The translations under genes were made by a program, and so were the position numbers. This document shows, piece after piece, positions 8,482 to 16,867 of a stretch of DNA of 58,549 nucleotides. The notes beneath the pieces are model-generated. The model was not told where the DNA came from, made no database searches, and saw nothing but the letters and a program-made list of their open reading frames with translations. Position 1 is the first letter of the stretch. Every line of letters begins with the position of its first letter. Source of the stretch: Bryobacterales bacterium (GTDB lineage: Bacteria > Acidobacteriota > Terriglobia > Bryobacterales > Bryobacteraceae); the NCBI GenBank assembly GCA_020847315.1, contig JADLCF010000213.1, forward strand, positions 1 to 58,549, read 5' to 3'.

Positions 8482-9606
8482 CTATCCGTCACTCCGCTTG
8501 CGCAATTCCATGCGCTGCATTCGAGGCTGCACTTCTTTTACCTCGTAATCGGCCGGCACTTCGAAGAGGCTCTTCAAGGGCTCACTCCGATCGATATTCT
8601 CGAGACGATAGACGGTCTCGCCGATTTGCGGATCCTGCAGCGTCCGTAAAACCACGACGCCCAATTCCGGTGACGTCCACTGCTCCAATACGGATACGAT
8701 GGGCCGGTCATTGCCGATGGCCCCGGTTGGAATGGTGGTCGTGCGCCGCGTGCCAGTGGTCTTGATCCCCTGGATCATCCGCTCCCCGAGTTGCTCCATT
8801 TCCACGTTCTGGGGATCGAAAATCGAATGCAACATGGTTTGCCGAGGAAACTCCATCGGCCCGGCGCCAGAGGACGCGGTCACGATGTCGACCTGGACTT
8901 CGCCATCGGCCGCCCTTGATCGAAGATTCACGCCCTCCACTTCACCATGCGCGACCGCACGGCCACCTTCCCGGCTGATCGACACCCGGCGTTCGATCCG
9001 ATGCTCAATTCTCGCCTCTCCGGATGCGGCCGCCGGTGGCGTTGGAGGCGTAGGCGGCGCCGGAGGCGTAGGTGGAGACGCGGGCGTTGGCGGCGCCGGC
9101 ATCAGCGGCATGGAGGGCATCGCCATTACGCGCGCCGTCTTCCCGGAGGGGTTCAAGATGATCGTCTTCTTCGCCACCGGATCCGTGATCGTGATCTGCG
9201 TGTTTGTCTTGCCGCCTTTCGGAACCCAGAAGCCAATGTGTTCGAACGATTGCTCCTTGCGCACGCGCCCTTCGCTATCGCGGGCAATCTTCGATGTGTT
9301 CTCGTTCTTGATGCGGGTGCCGTCGGCAAGAACCCGGATGGTTTCCGAAACGGAATCCGCGGAGTATGGCGCTCCGGTGACCGTCCGTTCCAGAAACGCC
9401 GGCGCGGAGGCTATGAACTCGAAGGCCGGGGCCTGCGCGATTGCCGCGAAGCCGAAGTCAGCGGGAGGCGGTGGCGGCGCCGGGGGAGCGGCCGGCCCGG
9501 CTGGACCCCTCTGGCCAACGGCGGCACTCTGCGCGGCAATGGCCGCAGCGAAGAGCATGACGGCTGCTGCGCTCGTCAGGATCTGGCGTGCTCTCATCGT
9601 AATCAT
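8482..9606 (-). CDS. Secreted proline-rich protein of an ECF sigma operon
   Basis: 374 residues. A signal peptide (ILTSAAAVMLFAAAIAAQ) is followed by a Pro/Ala stretch. A globular region contains SVSETIRVLADGTRIKNEN, RDSEGRVRKEQSF and ITITDPVAKKTIILNPSG. A PPTPP-rich linker at about residues 175-200 separates this from a C-terminal domain with GTRRTTTIPTGAIGNDRPI and DPQIGETVYRLENID. I know no characterised function; similar signal-plus-repeat proteins are widespread in acidobacteria. The best start is ATG 9606, seven bases after GAGGAG; the ATG at 9612 is too close to that site. It is the last gene of a sigma/anti-sigma operon and a likely output or sensor of it. Confidence 0.75.
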   Translation of the reverse strand: MITMRARQILTSAAAVMLFAAAIAAQSAAVGQRGPAGPAAPPAPPPPPADFGFAAIAQAPAFEFIASAPAFLERTVTGAPYSADSVSETIRVLADGTRIKNENTSKIARDSEGRVRKEQSFEHIGFWVPKGGKTNTQITITDPVAKKTIILNPSGKTARVMAMPSMPLMPAPPTPASPPTPPAPPTPPTPPAAASGEARIEHRIERRVSISREGGRAVAHGEVEGVNLRSRAADGEVQVDIVTASSGAGPMEFPRQTMLHSIFDPQNVEMEQLGERMIQGIKTTGTRRTTTIPTGAIGNDRPIVSVLEQWTSPELGVVVLRTLQDPQIGETVYRLENIDRSEPLKSLFEVPADYEVKEVQPRMQRMELRKRSDG

Positions 9607-9697
9607 TTTCATTCTCCTCAAAGGTGGCTTTCCAACCTACGAACGATGCATACAAACTCGGCCCCCGCGCGCCTCACGCGCCTTGCAAAGGGATCGA

Positions 9698-10513
9698 TTA
9701 CTCGTCCATGCTCACCAAGCGGATGGCCCGCGGGCTGCCATCCTCTCCCACCAGAAAATCGGCGGTGACGGAGCTGTCATGAACCAGTTGGGTTGCGCGG
9801 CCAATGGCGGATCCCGGCAAACTCCAGCGAAGGAAATCATCCGCGCCGATGCGCACGCGAACCGTCTGCAGCGCCTCGCCCTCTCGAAACGCGGACGCGA
9901 ATTCCAACGGGACAAACTCCGAGTACCGGGGTTGCAGCGGTTCATCCGCGTGCTCTCCAGCCAAAGCTGCCGGGTTGGCTGCAACCGGCGGGAGGTGTTT
10001 CGCCGGCCGAGCCGTCGGCTGGGTCCGCCCGGGCGGACGCCGGCCGGCCGCCACTTCCACGCCTGCCTTGGGAGTTGCAGCCCCCTCCGCCGCTACGGCC
10101 GCCGATTGATCATCCGTTCGCGCGGTCATTCGCTCAGGACGGACGACCGCCGGAGAATCGAGCCGACGAGGCGTCCCGATCCACAACGCAAGAGCGATCC
10201 CGGCAAAGGCCACTGGAGCCCAGGCCCAACGGGATCCAGCTTGCCGGAACCGTTTCCGAGGCCGTGCGACGAGCGTTGACTGTTCCGCAGTCTTCGCGGG
10301 AGCTAGCAATTCGAGTGCTTCCGCTCTTGCCAGCAAGCGTGTTTCGAAGCCGTCCGCAGGGAGCACGTCTCGAGTGTGCGCCGACACAGATTCCAGCGCC
10401 TGGCCAAGCAACGCATGGCAAAGCGCCGGGCGCCCGGGTTCCGCGCCGCGAGGATCGACTCCTTCCGCGGCTCCTTCCCTCCGGTTGGGGAGAAGGTCAT
10501 CCTTCCGTTCCAT
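9698..10513 (-). CDS. Putative membrane anti-sigma factor
   Basis: 271 residues with one central membrane span (WAWAPVAFAGIALALWIG, about residues 100-117). The N-terminal cytoplasmic part is charged. A Pro/Ala-rich linker leads to a C-terminal domain outside the membrane (RYSEFVPLEFASAFREGEAL, then VRVRIGADDFLRWSLPG). The layout and position fit an ECF anti-sigma factor. The HxxxCxxC zinc motif of many anti-sigmas is absent. The start at ATG 10513 is supported by GGGAGG eight or nine bases upstream and lies inside the end of the sigma gene, so the two are coupled. An anti-sigma role is inferred from topology and context. Confidence 0.68.
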   Translation of the reverse strand: MERKDDLLPNRREGAAEGVDPRGAEPGRPALCHALLGQALESVSAHTRDVLPADGFETRLLARAEALELLAPAKTAEQSTLVARPRKRFRQAGSRWAWAPVAFAGIALALWIGTPRRLDSPAVVRPERMTARTDDQSAAVAAEGAATPKAGVEVAAGRRPPGRTQPTARPAKHLPPVAANPAALAGEHADEPLQPRYSEFVPLEFASAFREGEALQTVRVRIGADDFLRWSLPGSAIGRATQLVHDSSVTADFLVGEDGSPRAIRLVSMDE

Positions 10514-11213
10514 ACTGAGTTCCTCCCTTCCCCGGTTGCGGATCCGAGGCATCCCCCGTCACGGGCCGCTCCAACCCCAGCCCGTCCGCTCTACGTCCCA
10601 CAAGCTTTCGGGCAAGCAGTTCGCGCCCTCTCGTAAGCCGGGACCGCACCGTCCCCAATGGGCAGGCAAGCGCTTCCGCGATGTCCTCATAGGGAAGTTC
10701 TTCCAAATGGTGCATGACAACAATTTCCCGGTAAGGATCCGGCAGCGAGGCCACGGCCTCATGCAGAAGCTCCCACTGCTGCCGCTCGATAATCTCGTGA
10801 AGCACGCCTAAGGCCGTTTCGCCGGAAACCTGCTCTTCTTCCGTATCAATCGAGGACGTACGGCCCGCTTGGGCGAGCATGCGGCGGGATATTTGCCGCG
10901 CAACCCCGGCGAGAAACGCCCCTAGTTCGCCGCGCGCGGGGTCGAACTTTCCCGGCTCCCGTAGCAGGAGCAGAAACGTTTCCTGGGCGATCTCCTCGGC
11001 GAGTTCCCGCGATGCGGTGCGCCGGTAGGCCGCGCGGAAGACGCGCTGGCCGTGTTCCCGGTAGATAGCGGAGAAGGCCTCTTGCGAACCCTCGGCAAGG
11101 GATCGAAGCAGCGCGGCCTCTTCGCTGCGCCCCGAATGCGATTCCGCGTGGCCCGGCGCCGGGTGCGATTTCGGGACGACGGGTGACCACCAACTCATGC
11201 GTGCCGTATTCAT
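10497..11213 (-). CDS. ECF-family RNA polymerase sigma factor
   Basis: 238 residues. Region 2 is visible as FSAIYREHGQRVFRAAYRRT followed by AEEIAQETFLLLLREP, and region 4 as LPDPYREIVVMHHLEELPY with AEALACPLGTVRSRLTRGRE. No region 3 or large extra domain is present, so this is an RpoE-like ECF sigma. About 45 extra N-terminal residues precede region 2; ATG 11198 is an alternative start. The gene heads an operon with the membrane anti-sigma candidate and the secreted Pro-rich protein. The ECF subgroup cannot be assigned by eye. Confidence 0.92.
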   Translation of the reverse strand: MNTARMSWWSPVVPKSHPAPGHAESHSGRSEEAALLRSLAEGSQEAFSAIYREHGQRVFRAAYRRTASRELAEEIAQETFLLLLREPGKFDPARGELGAFLAGVARQISRRMLAQAGRTSSIDTEEEQVSGETALGVLHEIIERQQWELLHEAVASLPDPYREIVVMHHLEELPYEDIAEALACPLGTVRSRLTRGRELLARKLVGRRADGLGLERPVTGDASDPQPGKGGTQYGTEG

Positions 11214-11318
11214 TTCTCTCGAACGGGGTCTCTCTGCTGATTGTTCGGCGAAATGGGGGAAAAAGTTCCCGGCACTTTCTCAATTCTGGGCGAAATTTCC
11301 GGCGGGAGCCTGCGCAAG

Positions 11319-11828
11319 CTATTGCGACGCGCGGCCAAGGCCTGCCCGAACTTCCAGGCCGGCGAGGTACTCGAGCACACCCGGATCGCCCTCTCGCGGC
11401 GCCCACGGCGCGAAATCCTTGTCGGAGGCGGGGACGTAGGGGCCGGGTTTGACTTCGAAGATCGTAGCCACTGGGGAGAGCACCACCAGCGTGTGCCACA
11501 CCCCTGCCTCAAGATCGATCCCAAACACGCGGGGAGCCGTAGCCGGGCCGAGGCGGGTCACCACCTCGACCTCTCCAGAGTCGCTGAACTGGACCAGGGC
11601 CACCTCGCCATCGAGCACGACGAAGCTCTCCGGCTTGGGGGGTGTGACATGGCGATGCGGCGCCACATAAGTGCCGCGAAGCATCACGTTGAGAAAGCGA
11701 TGGACGGGATCTTCGAGCGAGCCATGCAGGTTCCAGTTCACCCGGCGCCGCGGAAGAGAGTGCGCCCGGTTCACAAGAGTCTCGATTTGATCCTGTGAAA
11801 TCAATTTATGACGAGTTTCTTCGGGCAT
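11319..11828 (-). CDS. WbuC-family cupin protein
   Basis: 169 residues with a single cupin barrel. Metal-ligand-like residues appear in PHRHVTPPKPESFVVLDGEV, and the second cupin motif includes LEAGVWHTLVVLSP. The C-terminal signature DKDFAPWAPREGD is characteristic of WbuC-type cupins, often found in O-antigen or polysaccharide loci. The biochemical role is unknown. The gene is separated from the sigma operon by 105 bp and may be transcribed independently. It lies next to a long AT-rich gap. Confidence 0.85.
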   Translation of the reverse strand: MPEETRHKLISQDQIETLVNRAHSLPRRRVNWNLHGSLEDPVHRFLNVMLRGTYVAPHRHVTPPKPESFVVLDGEVALVQFSDSGEVEVVTRLGPATAPRVFGIDLEAGVWHTLVVLSPVATIFEVKPGPYVPASDKDFAPWAPREGDPGVLEYLAGLEVRAGLGRASQ

Positions 11829-12404
11829 CGAACTCAGTTTGCCACGAATCGAAGCTGAAAATGCGTGCCCTCCTTATAGACAGACAGATAATTTTTTGAA
11901 AGAAGTGGCAAGGTATGCCGATCAACCCTGTATTTTAGAGAGATTCCCAGCACAATTTATTACAGATTTCCTGCTACTTTAGAGCAGAATACGAAGAATA
12001 ATTACTTAGTACCATACAGCAAATTGGGGCGTCGCAATGTGTTAGATGAGAATACATACCCAACAAGGCACATCGACAGCAAGCACTGGCTCCTCATTGG
12101 CTTCCTATTTTCAGTAGGATAGCCAGCCTGCTTTTCGTGAGAGAACCCCGGAAGATGTTGCTATTTCGTACTAAGGCTTCTCTCTAAGGTGCACGTGCTA
12201 GCCATAGTTCTAGGTATTTAATGGGTTGTTCGGATGCCTTCCATTGATACACTGAAGTCACGGAAACCAGGCGCCTAGTTCTCCGAAAGTACTATCGAGT
12301 TCCCCAAGAGGAGCTGCAAGGTATGGGTAGGAATTGGAATACATTCCCTATTCATTCGACTGCTCCTTAAGGGAAACACCTTATATCGACTTTGGAGATT
12401 TGCC
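11829..12404. other. AT-rich gene-free interval of about 575 bp
   Basis: This interval is clearly poorer in GC than the flanking genes and has stops in all frames, so no ORF is supported. It contains A/T runs (around 11889-11896), TATT/TTTA motifs and short palindromes such as GGAATACATTCC near 12336-12347. A GGAG lies 7-10 bp before the downstream ATG. It could be a long regulatory leader, a small RNA locus or decayed foreign DNA. I recognise no riboswitch or known RNA fold. Confidence 0.5.
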
Positions 12405-12845
12405 ATGTTTCATTCCTTTGTTTCTCTCTGCGCGGCCACTTCGCGCCGATGGATCACCCTCGCTGCGGCGCTTGTGCTGGTGCTGAGCTTGAGCACAATG
12501 GCCGCGGCCGAACCGCGATCGGAATGGCTCCCGAACCGCCCCGTCAAGGAATCGAAGTGGAAGAAGGCCTGGAAATGGAGTGCGGCGGCGCTGATGGCGG
12601 GCAACGCGATGGATGTCGCAAGCAGCTATGGCTATCAGGAGACGAACGGCGTCTTGCGCAGCGCGAATGGCCAACTGAATCAACGGGGAACGGCCATCAA
12701 GTTCGGGGTGATGGCGGGCGCTCTGGTGGGGCAATACTACCTGCTCAAACAGAATCCGGAAATGGAGAAACCCCTAGCCATCACGAACTTCGCGGTGGGC
12801 GCGGCGTTCTCGGGAATCGCCGTCAGGAACTGGAAAGTGCGCTAG
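12405..12845 (+). CDS. Small secreted or membrane hypothetical protein
   Basis: 146 residues. The N-terminus has a strong signal or anchor segment (ITLAAALVLVLSLSTMAAA) with a likely cleavage after AAA. The mature part has a basic patch (KESKWKKAWKWSAAALMAG). Two further mildly hydrophobic segments follow (GVMAGALVGQYYLL, ITNFAVGAAFSGIAV), which could be membrane helices. The end is RNWKVR. A GGAG about seven bases upstream supports ATG 12405. I recognise no family. It is preceded by the long AT-rich interval and followed, convergently, by a methyltransferase. Confidence 0.7.
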   Translation: MFHSFVSLCAATSRRWITLAAALVLVLSLSTMAAAEPRSEWLPNRPVKESKWKKAWKWSAAALMAGNAMDVASSYGYQETNGVLRSANGQLNQRGTAIKFGVMAGALVGQYYLLKQNPEMEKPLAITNFAVGAAFSGIAVRNWKVR

Positions 12846-12854
12846 CGGCAGAGG

Positions 12855-13589
12855 CTAACCGTTGGAGCAAACGTAGACGAACGCGGGCGGCAGGTTCAGC
12901 CAGACGAGATGCCGCCGGACACGGCGGAAGTGGCGGCCAAGAACAGGCCGAAGGTCGTAAAACCGGGGAAATCGTCCGCTGCAATCGAGGCCCGAAGCGT
13001 ACTGAAACTGGGTGAACACACCACCGGGAGCAAGCGCTTCCGCGGCGCCTGAGAGAATCTGATTGCGCAGCTCCACCCCGAAGAAACTCAGGGGAAGTGA
13101 GGAAACGACGGCTTCGGCTTCCTCGTGGCCGTGCTCGCGCAATGAGTCGCAGACGGTCTCCGCTCCGGCTTGAATCACGTGAAGGCGGGGGTCGGGGTAG
13201 TGGGCGGCCAGGTAATCCACGAAGACCGGGTTGATCTCGAAGGAGAAGAGCTTCCCCGCCTCGGGCAGCCCCTTGAGAAGCAATTCCGTCATCGGGCCGG
13301 TGCCGGGGCCAAACTCAACGACGGTTTCCGCCCTTCGGATCTGCGAAGGCAGCACCATCGCGCGGGCCAATTGCGGGGAGCTGGGCATCACTGACGCAGT
13401 GTTGCGGTAATCCACGAACCACTGGCCGGCGAAGGCGACGAACGCATTGAAATCCGGCAGTTCGGCCGTTTGAGGAAGCTGCTCATAGATCTGCCGCAAG
13501 CGCGATTGCGACGCAGCGGGCGCTTCGCTGAAGATCGATTGCACGACAGGGGAAGGCCGCCGGGATGAATGCGCTCCCAATAGATTCAT
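12855..13589 (-). CDS. Class I SAM-dependent methyltransferase (PmtA/KsgA-like)
   Basis: 244 residues. SAM-binding motif I is VVEFGPGTGPMTELLL. The acidic end of strand 2 is in LFSFEINPVFVDYLA. The motif IV-like stretch EAVVSSLPLSFF resembles the NLPY-type region of phospholipid N-methyltransferases and rRNA adenine dimethylases. This group includes phosphatidylethanolamine N-methyltransferases, so a lipid substrate is possible. ATG 13589 is chosen because AGGA lies six bases upstream; the ORF extends to 13628 without a better site. The neighbouring membrane glycosyltransferase gene is on the same strand, about 100 bp away. Confidence 0.75.
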   Translation of the reverse strand: MNLLGAHSSRRPSPVVQSIFSEAPAASQSRLRQIYEQLPQTAELPDFNAFVAFAGQWFVDYRNTASVMPSSPQLARAMVLPSQIRRAETVVEFGPGTGPMTELLLKGLPEAGKLFSFEINPVFVDYLAAHYPDPRLHVIQAGAETVCDSLREHGHEEAEAVVSSLPLSFFGVELRNQILSGAAEALAPGGVFTQFQYASGLDCSGRFPRFYDLRPVLGRHFRRVRRHLVWLNLPPAFVYVCSNG

Positions 13590-13691
13590 GAGTTTCCTAT
13601 CGTACAACAGGATCGGCCTATCCCACACAAAAAATCGGGCGGCACGGCGCGGACGCCCGGCCTCCCGGCGCTGCGCGCCATCACGCCCCGC

Positions 13692-15137
13692 TCACCGTCG
13701 GCGGCGATAGAGCACGGTGGCTTTCGTTTCCGCGACGCGCTCATAGCTCTTCAACCAGGGGCCAAGATCGGAATACGCGGTGATGGCGAGGCGCGGGTTC
13801 AGCGGGCCAAGCCCGTCGAGAATCCAGGTGGGTTGTGACCAGGTGAGGGCTGCCCGGTTCGCGGCGGCGAGTTCAGGAAACGTCACGTGGGTGGAGACGA
13901 GGTGGCGGTCTGCGATCACTCCGGTGAGCGGTTGGCTATCGAGGAAACGGGTTCCGGGAGGCAGGGCGGCAAGCATATTGATCTCGGGTCGGTAGCCCCA
14001 AACGAGCAGGGTGTCGCCGGGTCTTGCTTCCGCGCGAAGGCGGGCGGCGGCGTCTTGCGCATCGCGGTAAAGGGCAAGGTCGCTCCAGGTGGGGGCTTGG
14101 CCGCGCAAGGTTTCGAGCGCCAACTGCGCTTGTGGCTTGCCAAAGCGGATGGCGGGAATCGCGAGGGTGATGGCAAGCAGCGCGACGCGGCAACGAACCG
14201 GCATCAGCCAGACGCCGCGGGCGGCGAGGATGACCGCCACGGGAAGCAGCGCGAAGTAGTAGCGGGGATAGAAGCGCCATCCCCCGGCTACCGCTACCAG
14301 GGCGAGCAGAAACCAGACGGCGAGGCGGCGCGCTTTCGCTGAGGGTTCGCGCAAGACGTACCAGCAGGCGGGCAGCACGAGAGCCGCGTGAAAGCCGATC
14401 CAGTTGGCCGTGCGGGTGACGCCCTCTGCAAGCGGATGCGCGAAAGGCGTATCGCGAGAGTACGCGGAGCCCCACACCCAGACCTGCTGGACGTACCCGC
14501 GCAGCGCGCCCTCTTCGATCAGAAACAGCGGCGTGAGAGCAAGTCCGCCCACGAAACCGAAGAGCGCCGGGAGGGGCGCGGGCCAGCACCAGTAGAGCAG
14601 CACGGGCAACAGGAAGAGGGCTTTCGCATTGGCGAGCAGCGCTGCTCCGGCAACGAACCCGGCCCAGGCGGGGCGGTCCGCGGCGGCCAGCCACGCGGCG
14701 CCCAGCGCAAAAGGCACAGTAAGCAGATCCGGCGCCAGCGAGACGGTGGCGGAAGGCACTCCGAAGAGCAGAAAGAACGCCAGCAGCAGAGCGGCGGCGC
14801 GGGCTTCGGCGTCGCTCCAAAGCTGGCGGGCCAACCCATAAGCCAGCATGCAGCAGCCCAGGGAAAACACGGCATCGAGCAGCCGCAAGGGCCATCCGCC
14901 GGCGCCGCCCGTGAGAAGGTAGATCCAGGCATAGAGGGGCGGCTTGTCGAACCAGAGATCGCGGTAAAGCACGCGGCCATCGATCATCGCCTGAGCCGCG
15001 GCGGCGCCGTAGGCTTCATCCACCCAGAGCACGCCCACATGGGCGAGACGGCCCGCGAGCAGCACGAGGAAAACCATGCCAATAAAGCGCACAGGGATGG
15101 CGGAGCCGGTGGGCGCGGGACTTGGGACGGTGGCCAT
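13692..15137 (-). CDS. GT39-like membrane glycosyltransferase (ArnT/PMT superfamily)
   Basis: 481 residues with about ten membrane helices. The GT-C hallmark is present in the first external loop: LWVDEAYGAAAAQAMIDG contains the acidic DE pair, and DLWFDKPPLYAW follows. This matches dolichyl/undecaprenyl-phosphate-sugar-dependent transferases. The C-terminal part (GDTLLVWGYRPEINMLAALP) is a soluble external domain. Such enzymes move a sugar from a polyprenyl carrier to protein or glycan; the acceptor is unknown. The ORF is open to 15302, but ATG 15137 (or 15149) gives a conventional start before the first helix. Confidence 0.82.
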   Translation of the reverse strand: MATVPSPAPTGSAIPVRFIGMVFLVLLAGRLAHVGVLWVDEAYGAAAAQAMIDGRVLYRDLWFDKPPLYAWIYLLTGGAGGWPLRLLDAVFSLGCCMLAYGLARQLWSDAEARAAALLLAFFLLFGVPSATVSLAPDLLTVPFALGAAWLAAADRPAWAGFVAGAALLANAKALFLLPVLLYWCWPAPLPALFGFVGGLALTPLFLIEEGALRGYVQQVWVWGSAYSRDTPFAHPLAEGVTRTANWIGFHAALVLPACWYVLREPSAKARRLAVWFLLALVAVAGGWRFYPRYYFALLPVAVILAARGVWLMPVRCRVALLAITLAIPAIRFGKPQAQLALETLRGQAPTWSDLALYRDAQDAAARLRAEARPGDTLLVWGYRPEINMLAALPPGTRFLDSQPLTGVIADRHLVSTHVTFPELAAANRAALTWSQPTWILDGLGPLNPRLAITAYSDLGPWLKSYERVAETKATVLYRRRR

Positions 15138-15260
15138 GCTCGCTCTCATCCTACCGCGGCTTCCCGTGAGGGCCATCGGAATTATTGATGAGGCCTGGAG
15201 GCGGAACTCCTCAGAGCCGAAAACGCCGCATGGTAACCTGAAAGAGTTGGCCATACCACG

Positions 15261-16109
15261 TTGGACACTCCCGCTCAAGCATCCCTGGAACTGAATGAGC
15301 AAGATCGCGCCGCCGGCGAGGCGTTCGCCCGCCTGGTGGCCATCATGCGGGTTCTGCGCGCGCCGGGCGGATGCCCCTGGGACCGCGAGCAGACCATCGC
15401 GTCCCTAAAGCCCTACCTGCTCGAAGAAACTTATGAAGTGATGGACGCCATTGAGCGCAAGGATTGGGCGGGGCTATCCGAGGAGTTGGGCGACCTTCTG
15501 TTGCAGCCGGTCTTTCAGGCAGAGGTGGCGGCGGGCGAAGGTCTTTTCACCATCGTCGAGCCGCTCGATGCGATCGTCGAAAAACTCATCCGGCGGCACC
15601 CGCATGTATTCGGTGAAGTGGAAGCCGAAACCGCCGGAGATGTCCTGCGCAACTGGGAACAGATCAAGCGCGGCGAGCGGGCGCGCAAGGCGGAGGCAGA
15701 GGGGCACTCGGATGAGGCATCCCTGCTCGACTCCCTGCCCCGCGCCTTGCCGGCTTTGGCCGAAGCGCAACGCATTACGAGCCGCGCGGCAAAGGTGGGG
15801 TTCGATTGGCCGGATATCGGAGAGGTGCTCGCTAAGTTGCGCGAAGAGATCGGCGAACTCGAAGAAGCGCGGCAGGCCGGCGATGCCGATCGAGTGGAAG
15901 ACGAGTTCGGGGATCTGCTCTTCGTGATGGCGAATCTCTCGCGGTTCCTGAAGGTGGACGCGGAACAATCGCTACGCCGCACCAACTTAAAGTTCCGGCT
16001 GCGCTTCGCTTACGTCGAGCGGAAGCTGCGGGAGCGGGGCCGGGAGATCCATGCCGCCACGCTCGAAGAAATGGAAGCACTTTGGCAGGAGGCGAAGCAC
16101 GCGTTGTGA
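15261..16109 (+). CDS. mazG: Nucleoside triphosphate pyrophosphohydrolase MazG
   Basis: 282 residues with two MazG domains. The first has GGCPWDREQTIASLKPYLLE, EETYEVMDAI and EELGDLLLQPVFQAE. The second has KVGFDWPDIGEVLAKLREEI and EDEFGDLLFVMANLSRFL. It hydrolyses NTPs to NMP and PPi, a house-cleaning activity. Length is typical of full two-domain MazG. The start is TTG 15261; no ATG lies in frame before the first motif. It is divergent from the GT39-like gene and heads an operon of four overlapping genes: the GNAT GTG sits in its stop codon. Confidence 0.95.
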   Translation: MDTPAQASLELNEQDRAAGEAFARLVAIMRVLRAPGGCPWDREQTIASLKPYLLEETYEVMDAIERKDWAGLSEELGDLLLQPVFQAEVAAGEGLFTIVEPLDAIVEKLIRRHPHVFGEVEAETAGDVLRNWEQIKRGERARKAEAEGHSDEASLLDSLPRALPALAEAQRITSRAAKVGFDWPDIGEVLAKLREEIGELEEARQAGDADRVEDEFGDLLFVMANLSRFLKVDAEQSLRRTNLKFRLRFAYVERKLRERGREIHAATLEEMEALWQEAKHAL

Positions 16110-16867
16110 AGAACGGGAACAGCTCCATCACCGTTCGTGAGATTCACGAACTTTCCGAGTTTGAAGCAGCCGTGGCGATCCAGAAGGAGATTTGGAGCTT
16201 CGCCGACATCGACGTGATTCCGATGCGGATGTTCGTGGTGGCAACGAAGATCGGCGGCCAGCTTCTGGGAGCGTTCGATGGCGGGAAACTCGTCGCGTTT
16301 CTGTTGGCGGTTCCGGGCATCCGGCATGAAGCCGGGGATGCGGCGCCCATGCACTATCTGCACAGCCACATGCTGGGCGTGCTTCCCGAATACCGGGATG
16401 CGGGGCTGGGCAGAGCGATGAAGCTGCGCCAGCGGGAAGACGCCATCGCGCGGGGGATCGAGTTGATCCAGTGGACCTTCGATCCGCTGGAGGCGCGCAA
16501 CGCTTTCTTCAACATCGAACGGTTGGGGGCGATTGTGCGGCGCTACGTGGTAAACCAGTACGGCCACACGACGAGCGCCTTGCACGCGGGCCTGCCGACA
16601 GATCGGTTCGTGGCCGAGTGGTGGCTGACGAGCGACCGCGTGAAGAGCATTCTTGCCGGGGAGCGCAGCGGCTCATATCCCGTATTGGAGCGGATTCCAG
16701 TGCCCTCTGACATTGGCGAATGGAAGGGTAGCGATGGACAGCGGGCGAGAGCGGTGCAACAGGAGATCGGCAGGCGCTGCCTGGATGCATTTGGGCGTGG
16801 TCTGGCGATTGTGGGGCTGGAGCGTGGCGCGAGCGAGTACGAGTATTTGCTGGGAGAGTGGGCATGA
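16106..16867 (+). CDS. GNAT-superfamily acetyltransferase (COG3375-like)
   Basis: 253 residues. N-terminal GNAT features include HELSEFEAAVAIQKEIWSF and, for the acyl-CoA loop, MLGVLPEYRDAGLGRAMKLR. The family-typical QWTFDPLEARNAFFNIERLG follows. COG3375 proteins are predicted acyltransferases of unknown substrate. The GTG at 16106 overlaps the mazG stop (GTGA) with GGAGG about 12 bp upstream. Its stop overlaps the menC-like ATG. In some bacteria, GNAT genes next to menC-like genes encode N-succinyltransferases for D-amino acids, and that is a testable role here. Confidence 0.82.
   Translation: MKNGNSSITVREIHELSEFEAAVAIQKEIWSFADIDVIPMRMFVVATKIGGQLLGAFDGGKLVAFLLAVPGIRHEAGDAAPMHYLHSHMLGVLPEYRDAGLGRAMKLRQREDAIARGIELIQWTFDPLEARNAFFNIERLGAIVRRYVVNQYGHTTSALHAGLPTDRFVAEWWLTSDRVKSILAGERSGSYPVLERIPVPSDIGEWKGSDGQRARAVQQEIGRRCLDAFGRGLAIVGLERGASEYEYLLGEWA

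Noticed and set aside
15138-15302. N-terminal extension of the GT39-like protein to 15302
   Set aside because: It would overlap the divergent mazG start and adds a non-membrane segment not typical of the family.
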